NCBI RefSeq assembly: GCF_020382885.2
Contig: NC_058498.1
Location: 19,311,001 to 19,375,000, forward strand
Direction of reading: 5' to 3'
Length of the DNA stretch: 64,000 nt
From: Scatophagus argus
Lineage: Eukaryota > Chordata > Actinopteri > Scatophagidae
The notes under the pieces were generated by a model. The model was given only the letters and a program-made list of their open reading frames with translations. It was not told where the DNA came from and searched no databases. The position numbers and the translations under genes were made by a program. Within the stretch, counting starts at the first letter, position 1, and the number at the start of each line of letters is the position of its first letter. Positions 36,110 through 46,639 of this stretch are shown here, piece after piece.

Positions 36110-37470
36110 TGAAAGAAAGACACTGGCAGGCAACAACTGTGAAATCCTCCCTTGAATGATTAAAGGGGAATTGACTGTTAACTCACAGGGTTAGACTCAA
36201 CTCTAGGCTGCTTCATGGACTTCATTTTAACTTCACTGTGAATGATGATTGCACAAAAACCTGTTGAGAGGTCTTTGAGGTCTTTTGCTTGTGATATCAG
36301 AGCAACAGTGGACAAAAAGGCTATGATAACAGATGAATAAAAAGCTTCATCTTGGATTTAAACTTATCAGTAGGCCCATACACTGCTTAGAATATTATCT
36401 ATGCAATATTAAATAGCTGCAATGTACTTTCCAAAAAAGTGGTTGAGGCTCAAACTGTAGTTGTGTTTTTTTTTTGTTTGTTTTTTTTTATATTAAGCTG
36501 CTAAAGCTGCAGAGGTCTGAGTAGTGCAGTGGTGCTGGAGTGATATGGGCTTGGATGAAGTATCCACAGCATGCAGTTGTATTTGCCAGCTAATATTTCA
36601 CAGTTGCCTACCAAAGTGTTTAAGCTCACCACGACTTGTTATTCTTTGTAAGATCAACAATCATAGATTAAAGAATGTACAAGAATACCTTTCATGGGAA
36701 TCTTCCAGTGACTGTGCTAAATGAATAATGGGGATATTGCGTTTGCTAGTCAGAAATGGTTACTTTCAACCATTGAACAGCAACATGAACGACTTGCTGT
36801 TTGCTCTCACAAAATGGGTTTTTACGTGCAGAGAAGTGGCGCTAGTAGTGTGTTTAACTAAAGCGACTGCATATGTTGAAAGAGAGAAAGAAACCCATTG
36901 CAGCAGGCGAGAAAAAGTGTGGCATGATTTGTGTGGCTGTGTCCAGTTCTCCAGACTAGAAAAGCTATTTTTGGGCAGACTGAACACCTCTGCAACAGGG
37001 ACGATCACCAAATTCATGCAACATGCGGCACCACAGAGCTGGTCACTGTGGGCTCAGTTACTGTGGGCTACGGGTGCAACAGGGAAATTAATGGTGCAGG
37101 GATTTAAAAAAAATGCAAAAAACGATACATATATATCTTCATGGAGACACCTTCTTAAATGTCCCATGAGGTCATTGATAGGTTTCATGCATTAGAGCTA
37201 TTAGTTTTTGTTTGGGTGTAGGTTAAATAAATTGTTCTTTTATTTATTCACTTATTTATTCAGTATTTATTGTTTATTTATGTACTGATTCTAATTATTT
37301 TACTTTACTGGTTTTATTCCATTAGTGTGTATTTTTACTTTCCTACAGTTTATTATTTTATCCAACTGTGATTAGAATTAACATAATTACAAAAATGATG
37401 GCCATTATCATGGTTTCCTGCTCCTGTTGTAGTGTGGTTTCATATGCGTATGAAATAAACAAAGTACTTT
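35926..37470 (+). other. nrl: nrl 3' UTR and downstream sequence
   Basis: A TG microsatellite lies at 36054-36099. AATAAA signals stand at 36336-36341 and 37454-37459; the first is the likely nrl polyadenylation signal. An open frame of 155 codons at 36728-37195 has no family I recognise. Confidence 0.45.
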
Positions 37471-38110
37471 GCCATCCCTGTCATGCTGTGGTGTGCTTTT
37501 TGTGCACACACCTTACACGTGGGCTTTAACATCATCTCTTTTCCATTCACCTTTCCGAGCATCTCCCACATTCAGACTTCTACAGGCCTTTTCTCTGCAG
37601 CCCCCGTGCCCTGCTGCATCTCTCTCTCTTTATCTCTGTCCCTCTATAGAGAGGCAGTGACCCTGGGTGTGCACTGTTTGGGATGACCTCATCTTCAGCT
37701 CTACCTCCCTCTCTGTGTCTCTCGCTCTCTCTCTGGCCTGTATAATAGGAGCAGGATTAGGGCTATAATAGCGCCCTGGCTGCTCACTGCCGGAGTCTAT
37801 TGTGGCTTTGTGTGGGAGGGACGCACCACTGCTCATGGCCACCCTCGCTTTTTGACTGAAAACACGTCCAAATCCACTCCTTGGATAAGGGACTAGAAAT
37901 GAATTGATTTAGTAAAATACAAAAGTGTCATGTGTGTCTTCAACAAGAACACGCAGGAAAAGAGGAAAGAGACAGACTAATAGTCTGATAAAAAGTTTGC
38001 CATGTCTCTTTCTACCAAAGGAATCGCCTTATTACACATTTTTAACATATATTCCCCGGAGAAACACGCACACAAACAAAGCCAATTAGTGAGGAGAAGA
38101 TTTGTCTTAT

Positions 38111-38125
38111 GCTGCCCCCTAGCGG
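38111..38125 (-). promoter_or_regulatory. CTCF-like motif between nrl and rem2
   Basis: Read on the minus strand, CCGCTAGGGGGCAGC matches the CTCF core CCASYAGRKGGCRSY with one mismatch. It lies between two genes with different expected expression (photoreceptor and neuron). Confidence 0.45.
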
Positions 38126-38488
38126 TCGGTCTCCATATCGCGTCCTTCTTTCAGAGGTCAGTGACAGCTTCGTGATACTGAACATGTTTCCACGGAGCTG
38201 CTCCGCCTGCCTGCCTGCCTGCCTTCCTGCATCACCGCCTCACATGTGTTGCTAAGCTCACTACATGGAAGCAAACACTTCCAGTGCGTGAGTCTGCCGG
38301 GTGGCAGGTTTCAAATCTCCTCTGCAGAAAGTCCACATCTTTACGTGGCAGGTTAGTGAGTCATAGTCAGTTTGGGGAGCGGTGATGAATGACGGGGCTG
38401 CCTGCAGAAGTGGACCTGGGCCCTAACCTGAGGAGGCAGAGATAGTAGGACGAGAGAGAAAGAGACATAAATTGGGGCGCGAGTGCAG

Positions 38489-38490
<2 letters not shown>

Positions 38491-38528
<38 letters not shown>

Positions 38529-38538
38529 GAGAGAGAGG
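38491..38538. repeat. (GA)n microsatellite
   Basis: About 24 GA units with one interruption, upstream of rem2 and probably within or near its 5' UTR. Confidence 0.9.
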
Positions 38539-38765
38539 TAAAGAGCGCGAGAGGAAGAGTGAGCGAGAGAGAGAGAAACCGTTTTTACTTTGTAGTTGCC
38601 GAGAGCGGCGTGACAGGTGAGAGATCATACCGTGCTGCTTGGGCATGGGGTTCATGAAGTATGCGGGGTGGGGGGAGGAGGAGGAGGAGGAGGTGGAGGT
38701 TGGGGGGGGGGGGGTACTGTGTCTTTTGGAGTCCTTATTCCCGGTCGCTTGCTTTCAGTGTGCAG

Positions 38766-38917
38766 ATGCCGACAGATGTGCCCGAAGACAGGCTCAACAA
38801 CGAGGAGAAAGCGACAAAGGTAGGATGCACAGCTCCAGCATGCAGCTGTTTAATTAGGCAATCAGGATGGGGGCAAAGTGGTGAGATGTGATGATGTTTG
38901 GTATTCTGTAGAGGGCT

Positions 38918-38961
<44 letters not shown>

Positions 38962-41900
38962 GGTGGTGGTGCCGGGAGGGAGTGTTCTTCAAATCGCTTC
39001 TTTGCTTTAATCAGCAATGAAACATTTTTTGGCCAAATGGAGGGGCTTGAGCATCCTAAATCAGCTGTCAGTGTAATAACTTATTAAATGAGACTGTGAA
39101 AGGACGGAAAAGAGACCAAAACAAAGCTAGAAGGAGAGGGAAGTGGACTTACGTTAATCAGGAAGACACCAAAACGACTCTAAATGATTGCTAATGTTGT
39201 TCCTTATCTGTGTGAATGGCCAACTGTTTTCCAACAACTTTACCAGTGAGCTTAAAAATTAGCATATTAGTGTTGTGTTTGCAGTTTGTTCAAAGAGGCT
39301 AAAAAACAAACAAACAAACAAACAAAAAAACACTTCACTGATATTGCCAGTTTATTCACTATGTATCTGTGGAGGAGCTTTGTCGGTTTAATTTGAAAAT
39401 TATCCTGTTGATGTCATTTAAGAATTATTTTGGATTTGACTTCAAATATTTGAGGGAAATCCTGTGATAGTGACCTAACTGTGGGTGTGAAGTTTAAGAG
39501 ATGGGGGCATTTAGGAGGCAGGGAAAATCTAATGAAAGAAGCTCTTCAGTGGCACTATGGGAATTGTGAAATCCAGTGTTTATGGAGCTGTGCTCATGCA
39601 AAGGACTGAATGGGGAGGGGGAATCTCAGCTTAGATTTTGCCTATTAAGTCTCTTGCAAGTCACCTGACTTTATGGAGGTGTTGAGTATCACACCATCAT
39701 GGGAATCGGGGGCTGGGAGGTGGCTTTTTAGTATTATGTAAGAATCACAATATGTGAGTACACACTAGCTTTAAATGTTATTAAATGAAGAGTGTCCGTC
39801 CATGTTCCTCTCTCCTGCAGTGTGACAGTATGACTCTGTCCAGCACCACCACTGTTCGCAGAGGAAGCACTCCTCTGCCAATTAAGCACCAGCTCAGACG
39901 AGAAGAAGCCGTCCACGATGACTGCGACTGGACATCAGGTGCTGCTGGGCCATCTGCTTCACCAATCAGCTTTAGCCCAGCCTTGGATGACACTCTGACT
40001 GTGGCCGTGGAAGGCAGACCTGATGGGCCTTTAAGAATCGCCCTGCTGGGGCAGAACGGAGTGGGGAAGTCTTCCCTGGCCCTCGCCCTGGCTGGGGACA
40101 TGGACAGGACTGCGTCTGTGGATTCTGAAGGTACAAAGTGGTGTGTTTGCTCGCAGGACTAATGCAGAGCAGCATAATGATGTGAAGAGACAAGTAAATA
40201 AGTTATAGCACCCATCTCCCATTTGAGACCTAACTGCTGCTCTCCTTGTCCTTAGGGGAGGGTTATGTGCGCACAGTCACTGTGGATGACGAGGACAGCA
40301 CCATCATTATCTATGACAACTGGAGACAGGTGAGCCAAACAACACTTCCCCGTTCCCATACTGCCTGCTCTCTGCTCCCTCATTAGGACACTGAGGCCTC
40401 TCTGCAGCTGCATGCAGTGTGCTCAGCTGTTTTGTGGCATTTCACTGTGACATATACAATACATATAAATATATATATATATATATATCTGCTCTGCTCA
40501 GGTGGCCTGAGGGAAGGTGAATCATTGTACTGAATTAAGAAGAACTCAGGATGTAGCCTTTCACTTTATATTGTTAATTTACTTGCCAGACAGCCTAACT
40601 TTATTTGAAGCTCTTTGTGTGCAGCTCCTCTTAATGTGTGCTTTTTCAGGAGATAAGCTGCGAAAATAGGATCAGGATTTCTAGTCCGTGGAGAACTGAC
40701 AGCATCTATGCATCCATCCTCTCATACGCGCATTGAGTGCATCCCTGGGAAGGTTACTTATATAACTAGCATATGGTACGAGAGATGAGATTAGAGGGAA
40801 AATGTATTTTCAAAGGAGCTAGTTAAAGAAAATGAAAGACACAGATAAAACAGATGCTTACTGTGCATGTAGCATATGTCAAATGTGTTCATATTGCACA
40901 CCTGGAACACATTGCATTGTTTACTGTACTTGACAGCACTAAAACAAAAATTTATGCCAAGCTCAGAGACACACTGTGGCAAAAAGAGGACAATAAATCT
41001 GCTGCATCTGCTCGACTGAGGAAAGCTCATTATCAGGTTGTTTTGCACACTTTTTCTTCTTTTCCCTCGAGTGCAGTTCAGAGGCATCTGTGTGTGGACG
41101 TGTGTGTGTGTGTGTGAGAGAGAGAGTCAGAGAGCGAGAGAGAGGGAGAGCTACCCACAGTGAGCATGTGCCAAATGACTGCATTAATGTTTTTGATTTA
41201 GGTGGCTGTGTGAAAAACTGTATACACATACTCGTGACACAATCTGTCTTCTTTCATGTGGGATTCTTATGTGTTAATTTTTGAATAATGAGTTATTTGT
41301 TTGCAAGAGACACTATAATGGCCACATAAGAAAATTTTCTTACACAGTTGTGGTATCACGTCTGTGTCTGTGATTAGACTCTTTGGTCTGTGCTCAGTTC
41401 TGGACTCGATCAAAATTAAATGGAAAGTCAATGGACCGTGGCAGCTCTAACTAAAGTCAGCCTGGGGTTTAGTCACTTTTCTACAGTGTGAAGGATTCAC
41501 TCATGGATATTTTATTTTTAGAGAGGTTTTTTTTTCTCTCTTGCTTGGAGAGGATGAGTGCATCTGTGTGTGTCAGCAAGAATTCGAGGTGCGCAACGTT
41601 TCGGCATTATTTATCCACAGTAGTAATTTCTCACTTACCCACAGGGGATTGTAGATAGAGCAGTCAGCTGTCTGCTGTTTCTGCAGGCGGCGCTTCCCCT
41701 CTTATTCTGCACATAAGGCTTTAACAACAATATTTATGAGAGCAATGAAAACATCTATGCTCAGTGTCTGTCCTGATTTAAACCTCCCCATGTTTAAATT
41801 GCAGCTGCAGTATTGTGACACACTGTGTGTCTGCCTCTGTCTGTCCCTCAGGACCTGTCAGCTCTGCAGTGTGAGGTGTGTGTCCTGGTCTTTTCAGTGA

Positions 41901-43755
41901 CTGACAGGCGTAGTTTCCACCGCACTGCTCAACTCCGACTTCTCCTGAGGGAGACTCAGCCCCAGACGCCCATCATCCTCGTTGGCAATAAGAGCGACCT
42001 CGTCCGCTCGCGTGAGGTGACATCTCAAGGTGAGACGAACCTCCATTTTCATCTTTACCACGTTGCAAGTTTTTTTCCCACATGTTTTGTTGTTTATTGG
42101 TGTTGTGCCTTTTACCTTCATGCTTGGCTTTGACATTTTCAGCTCTTCAGGGTGAAATATGTGAACATGTAAATATTATTGTCTCAGTTGAAAGCAGAAG
42201 AGCATTCAGTACGAGTACACTGATGTACTACACAGCTTGTATATGTACAACCTCAAACCCCTGAAAACTTGGTTTCAAGCCTTAAATATTTTCCCAAAAT
42301 GTTATTAATATTGCTCTTTTATCATCTGCCTCTACACCAGATCATATTGAACCTTCAAGATTTGTCGAGAGAGTATGAACAGTCTCAGAAAATCCAACTG
42401 GTTTGCCCTCATTTTCTGATGAGCTCTTCGTAACTGTTTTCAAGTGTGCATTAAGAAAATTGAACCAAAGATACTCTGCCTTATGTTATCTTCTGGAAAC
42501 AAAGGGAAATTCAATACCAACACAAATGAAAGTATACATGATGTTTTTGATGAGTTATTCCTGAAGGTTTGGTCACCTTTTCTAAAATACTAACACTATA
42601 TAGACAAAAGAATTAGGCCACCGAACCTTTACCTCAACAGGGACTTTAATGAAATCACATTCTAAATACACAGACAGCTCTGCAGTTGTAACAGCTTCCA
42701 CCCTTCTGGGAAGGCTTTCCACAATATCCACAACAAGGCCTGGCTCACAATCTCTGTTCCAGTTCATCCCAAAGGTGTTGGATGGGGTTGAGGTCAGGGT
42801 TCTATGTGGGCCAGTCAAGTTCTTCCACACCAAACTCATCCAGCCATGTCTTTATGGACTTTGCTTTGTGCACTGGGATACAGTCATGCTGGAATAGAAA
42901 AGGTTCTTCACCAAACTGTTGCCACAAAGTTGGAAGCATAGCATTGTCCAACATGTCTTGGTATGCTGAAGCATTAAGATTTCCCTTCACTGGAAGTAAG
43001 GGGTCCAACCTCTGGAAAAACAGCCCCATCCCAATACTTTTGTCTATATAGTGTACTCTTCAAGATGATCCTTTTGAGATCCCTGTCCCTTCCCTGGCTA
43101 CAGGCTCTACATGATACACAATATGGCCTGGCTGATGATGACTGGTTACATGAACTTATTTTTTTGTCATTCTATGCACTTTATGATGTGCTGACTGACT
43201 GTGAGGGTGTGGCTCAGGGGGTAAATGTGGTAGCCATGGGAAGCCACATATCGTGTTTCCTGTCTACTGTTTTTTGTTTTAAATGCACTGCAATTTACTA
43301 TACCGCTATGGTACCATAATGTGTGCCATCATTTTATCCGCAGACTAAAATTGACAAATTAGGCCTGAATTTAAGTAGCACTGGTTACTGTGACACTAAA
43401 TGTAAACTTAGACGCTGCTTTTATTCATTCTGCCGCCCTCTCCTCCCGATCTCTCACCTCAGAGGCCATGTCCAGCGCCGCCCTCTACAACTGTCTGTAT
43501 CTGGAAATCTCTGCCTCTCTGGACCACCGTACTCTGGAGCTTCTAGAGTGCGCCGTGCGGCTAGCCAGGGGCCAGTCCCCCTGGCCCCCAGGGACCTGTG
43601 CGGAGGACATGAGTGGCGGAGGTCAACGTGAAAGCATCACCTCCCGTGCCAAACGTTTCCTGTCCAGCCTGGTGCCCCGGTATCCACGAGAGCGAGAGGT
43701 GGGCAAGTTTATGAGGCAGAAGTCCCGCTCTTGCCACGACCTGGGGGCGCTGTGA
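38766..43755 (+). CDS. rem2: REM2, RGK-family small GTP-binding protein
   Basis: RGK GTPases inhibit voltage-gated calcium channels and shape neuronal morphology. Exons 38766-38819, 39821-40130, 40256-40329, 41852-42029 and 43463-43755 join in frame (909 nt, 302 residues). The N-terminus has VRRGSTPLPIKHQLRREEAV, close to REM2 and containing a basophilic Ser site. GTPase motifs are GQNGVGKS at 95-102, GNKSDL at 191-196 and EISAS at 220-224. At the DxxG position the protein has DNWR, without the glycine, as is usual in RGK proteins. The C-terminus (RAKRFLSSLVP, then RQKSRSCHDLGAL) is the RGK membrane and calmodulin tail, with no prenylation box. Upstream in-frame ATGs exist only in a G-rich stretch, so I chose the one at 38766. 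Confidence 0.92.
38924..38954. repeat. (TG)n microsatellite in rem2 intron 1
   Basis: About 15 TG units shortly after the first coding exon. Confidence 0.9.
40330..41851 (+). other. rem2: rem2 intron 3
   Basis: A 1.5-kb intron with a (TA)n tract at 40469-40488 and a TG/GA tract at about 41100-41150. No exon was recognised. Confidence 0.6.
42594..43053 (-). mobile_element. Tc1-like element, internally deleted (copy 1)
   Basis: A 460-bp element in the last rem2 intron. Its ends are inverted repeats of about 24 bp (CACTATATAGACAAAAG at the left, its complement at the right) that differ at two positions. Inside, on the minus strand, are remnants of the C-terminal third of a Tc1 transposase (LFQHDCIPVHKAKSIKTWLD, EELDWPT, VESLPRRVEAV) with frame breaks. 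The N-terminal DNA-binding part and the first catalytic Asp are missing, so it cannot move by itself. TA flanks are roughly present, as expected for Tc1/mariner. Confidence 0.85.
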
Positions 43756-44050
43756 TGGAGTGCCACAGGGGGTCTAATGGTCAGATTGTTAGAACAGGCA
43801 GAGCAGCTGGAGGTGGTGTAGTATACCAACAGAGAGAGGAAGAGGGAGTGATACAGCAAAAAGAAGTGAGTAACAGAGTAGGTGAGAAGGTGCCAGAGTG
43901 ATGGCAGGACATTGCTGTGAGAACAATGTTAGGATAATATAGAAATTTTATACACAAGACTAACACAGAAGAAGAATGCTGTTGTAGAACACCTGTAAAT
44001 AAACCATCATAGTGATACAAAACTGAAACCCTAAATAAATAAAAAACATT
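43756..44050 (+). other. rem2: rem2 3' UTR
   Basis: Non-coding sequence after the rem2 stop, with AATAAA signals at 43998-44003 and in the AAATAAATAAAAA run at about 44032-44045. Confidence 0.6.
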
Positions 44051-44880
44051 TTTGAGGTCTTGAGAAATTCACTGCTTGTTTGCTTTGTTATTAAACTAGT
44101 TGCCACAGTCTGTTTATTAGAATTGAGAGGAAAGTGTTCAGGCCCAGGATAAAGTCATGACCACACACATTCAGACCTCATTAGCGGGTTAGACTTTGCT
44201 GATGATTCATGTTGTGTTCATTTACTCTCAGCTATTTGTGGTATCCATGGGGATGGTAAGCAGTAAACCAGTGAAATACCAGCAAGGATACAAGGGAATT
44301 AAAGAGATAGAAAACAGATTTACAGAGCTCAGCATGGGAATAAGTGAAGGAAAGACAGATTATTGTATATAGACTGATTGTTGCCATGTTACAGTTGTCA
44401 AGGAGACCCAAATCACTGAGACATACTCATTATGTCCATTTCAGCTCTGTGATAGTACCTCTACTCTTTATTCTCCATACAGATGTAGAGATGGTAATGC
44501 TGATTCCCATGCAGCGAAACTGCATTTTTGAACATAAAATTTAACTCCAAATTTAAAAAGGGGAATTCAGATATCAGCTTCTGTGCACTCATCTGTATCA
44601 CTCTCTAGCCTCAGCACTTCCAAACTCCCACTTCCTCCCACACGTGAACAACGATTTAGCACATCATGGGCTGTTATACCCATCATTTGATATCAAAGGG
44701 AGAGCTGTGCTATAATAGAAGTAAGAAAATAAAATGGTGGCATGATATTCTGACTCATTCCCTTGGCTGCAAACTACTGGAACCGATTGAAAGGTTAAGA
44801 TTTTGGATCACCAACATGGGACACAGGCTCCCTCTGGTGGATCAATTGGGTTCATACAACTGAGCAGAAGACAGGAATAC
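44051..44880. other. Intergenic sequence, rem2 to paics, first part
   Basis: No gene recognised. It holds a CTCF-like motif at 44826-44840 beside the second Tc1-like remnant. Confidence 0.5.
44826..44840 (-). promoter_or_regulatory. CTCF-like motif
   Basis: Read on the minus strand, CCACCAGAGGGAGCC matches the CTCF core with one mismatch. It lies between rem2 and paics, two blocks that are unlinked in human. Confidence 0.35.
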
Positions 44881-45384
44881 AAACTCTGTGGACAGAAGTA
44901 TTGGCATTAGGCATTGGCACCATTTCACCAACAAGGACTTTGACATTGAAATGGCATTTTAAATATACTGACAGCTCTGCAGCTGTAACAGCTTCCACTC
45001 TTCTGGGGAAGGTTTCCACAGGATTTGTGTTTCTGTGGGAATTATTGTCCATTCATGTAGAAGAGCTTTTGTGAGGTCAGACACTGATGTTGGACCAAAA
45101 GTCTGGCTCACAATATCTGTTCCAGTTCATCCCAAAGGTGTTGGATAGGGATGAGGTCAGGACTCTGTGTGGGCCAGTCAAGTTCTTCCTCACCAAACTC
45201 ATCCAACCATGTCTTTATGGACTTTGCTTTGTACACTGGGACACAGTCATGCTGGAAAAAAGTTGGAAGCATAGCATTGTCCATGTCTTTGTATGCTGAA
45301 GCATTGAGAGTTACCTTCACTGGAAGAAAGAGAGTTTTGTCTAAATTAACTACATTGCTACAGTTAACAGTTGTCTATATAGTG
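44881..45384 (-). mobile_element. Tc1-like element, internally deleted (copy 2)
   Basis: About 504 bp, related to the copy at 42594. The right end is clear (ttgtctatatagtg); the left end (ctgtggacagaagtattgg) is decayed. Minus-strand transposase remnants include FQHDCVPVYKAKSIKTWLDE and SPDLIPIQHLWDELE, which cover the last part of the DDE domain, with frame breaks. It is non-autonomous and looks older than copy 1 because its terminal repeats match less well. Confidence 0.8.
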
Positions 45385-46500
45385 TTGAAATGACAAATGT
45401 CAGGGGAATGTTTGTACAGCTCTCCATCCTCGCTCACAAGTTGCTGTCACTTTAGCAGAGCAATCAGTTCACTCACAGGAAATGCACCTGTATTGCATTA
45501 AAAGAGGGGAACAGAGAGTTTCCATGCAAACTAGTGAGAGCTAGAGGGTGTTGTAAGGGCTTTTTGTAAGACCACTGCAAAGAGCTCGGACTGTGATCTG
45601 AATTTCTAAAACAGAGCAGCTTGAATATGCATGTAAAAATGCCAATAAAATAAGACACTACAATACCAGCTTTAAAAATAGGTGCCTTCACCTTTCATAC
45701 ACTACATCATATGATATGTACCTGAGGCAGAAGCGATCTCTACAGCGGCGCCATTTCAGACTGTGACCAACATTTATCAGTTTTTCATCTTCATCTCTGT
45801 GCTTCTTGTAGCAATTTTGACTGTGAATATGAACTCCATATTCTTCTAGATCAACCAGTAGAATCTCATCAGTTCTGAATACTAGTGATAAAATCTCAAA
45901 TTGGCACCATAGCCAAAGTTTCATAAAGACTGAGGTCCTAATTTCACCACAATATGTCCCACACAGAATTCTTCACTTGCCAAAAATGAAAATGTTCCAA
46001 TTTTTCTTTGTTTTATTTATTGTACTGTTGCATTATATTGATTGTTTAGTGTTTCGCAACAACTTAAATGCTATTTCTAAGCCTCAACATTAACATAATT
46101 CTGGTGAAGAATTATTAAAAAAATGTTTTCATTAGTTTGGATAAAAAAAAATATCAGAAATAACACTTAAACTGATGCCACGAGAACTCTAAAAGATGAA
46201 TAAGTGTACCTACACCAATATGTTAAACTATTGTTTGAAACTGAAGGTTTAGTTTTCAAAGTTGGTGTGCAGACATAGTCCTTTTGTCACAGCAGACACA
46301 TTGACTCACAGCAGGAAAAGCACAGGTGAAACAAAACTATTACTCCAGCATGGACAGTATCAGGGCCCTGGAGCTGGAGAATAAATAAAGAAAAAACAGC
46401 CCACATAAATAGAATTTAGTTGATTTTAATATGATTACATATATGCTTTTCCTGTGATGACATGTCAAAATGTCTCACCTGTGAAGAAAGTCTACAATGG
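45385..46500. other. Intergenic sequence, rem2 to paics, second part
   Basis: AT-rich sequence with no recognised gene. An open frame of 78 codons on the minus strand at 45688-45924 has a protein-like mix of residues but matches no family I know. It is treated under findings. TTTAAT at 46522-46527 could be a variant (ATTAAA) polyadenylation signal for paics on the minus strand. Confidence 0.45.
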
Positions 46501-46639
46501 GATTAAACAACCATAGAAGCCTTTAATGGTTTTCTTTTTTAATGGAATGATTTGTGTGAGAAAGTACATTGTTAGTGGGTTTTCATGGTAAACAGAGACA
46601 TGACAGCTGAGCCTTACGAGAGCAGGTCTGTACAGGCCT

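Larger units (their letters stand above)
37471..38765 (+). promoter_or_regulatory. rem2: rem2 upstream region and 5' UTR
   Basis: The stretch runs from AT-rich sequence into GC-richer sequence with a CTCF-like site (38111), a GA tract (38491-38538) and a G-rich tract near 38700. A segment at about 37738-37780 has two AT-rich boxes (tgtataatagg, gctataatagc) that resemble MEF2-type sites. The transcription start was not determined. Confidence 0.35.

Noticed and set aside
38617-38765. Upstream in-frame ATGs extending rem2 by dozens of residues
   Set aside because: The extension would translate a GGA/G-rich tract into Arg/Gly runs unlike any RGK protein; the ATG at 38766 is followed by a normal exon.
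43200-43250. tRNA-like string (gtgtggctcagggggtaaat)
   Set aside because: It resembles the A-box part of a tRNA-derived SINE, but no B box or cloverleaf follows, so I did not call a tRNA or SINE.
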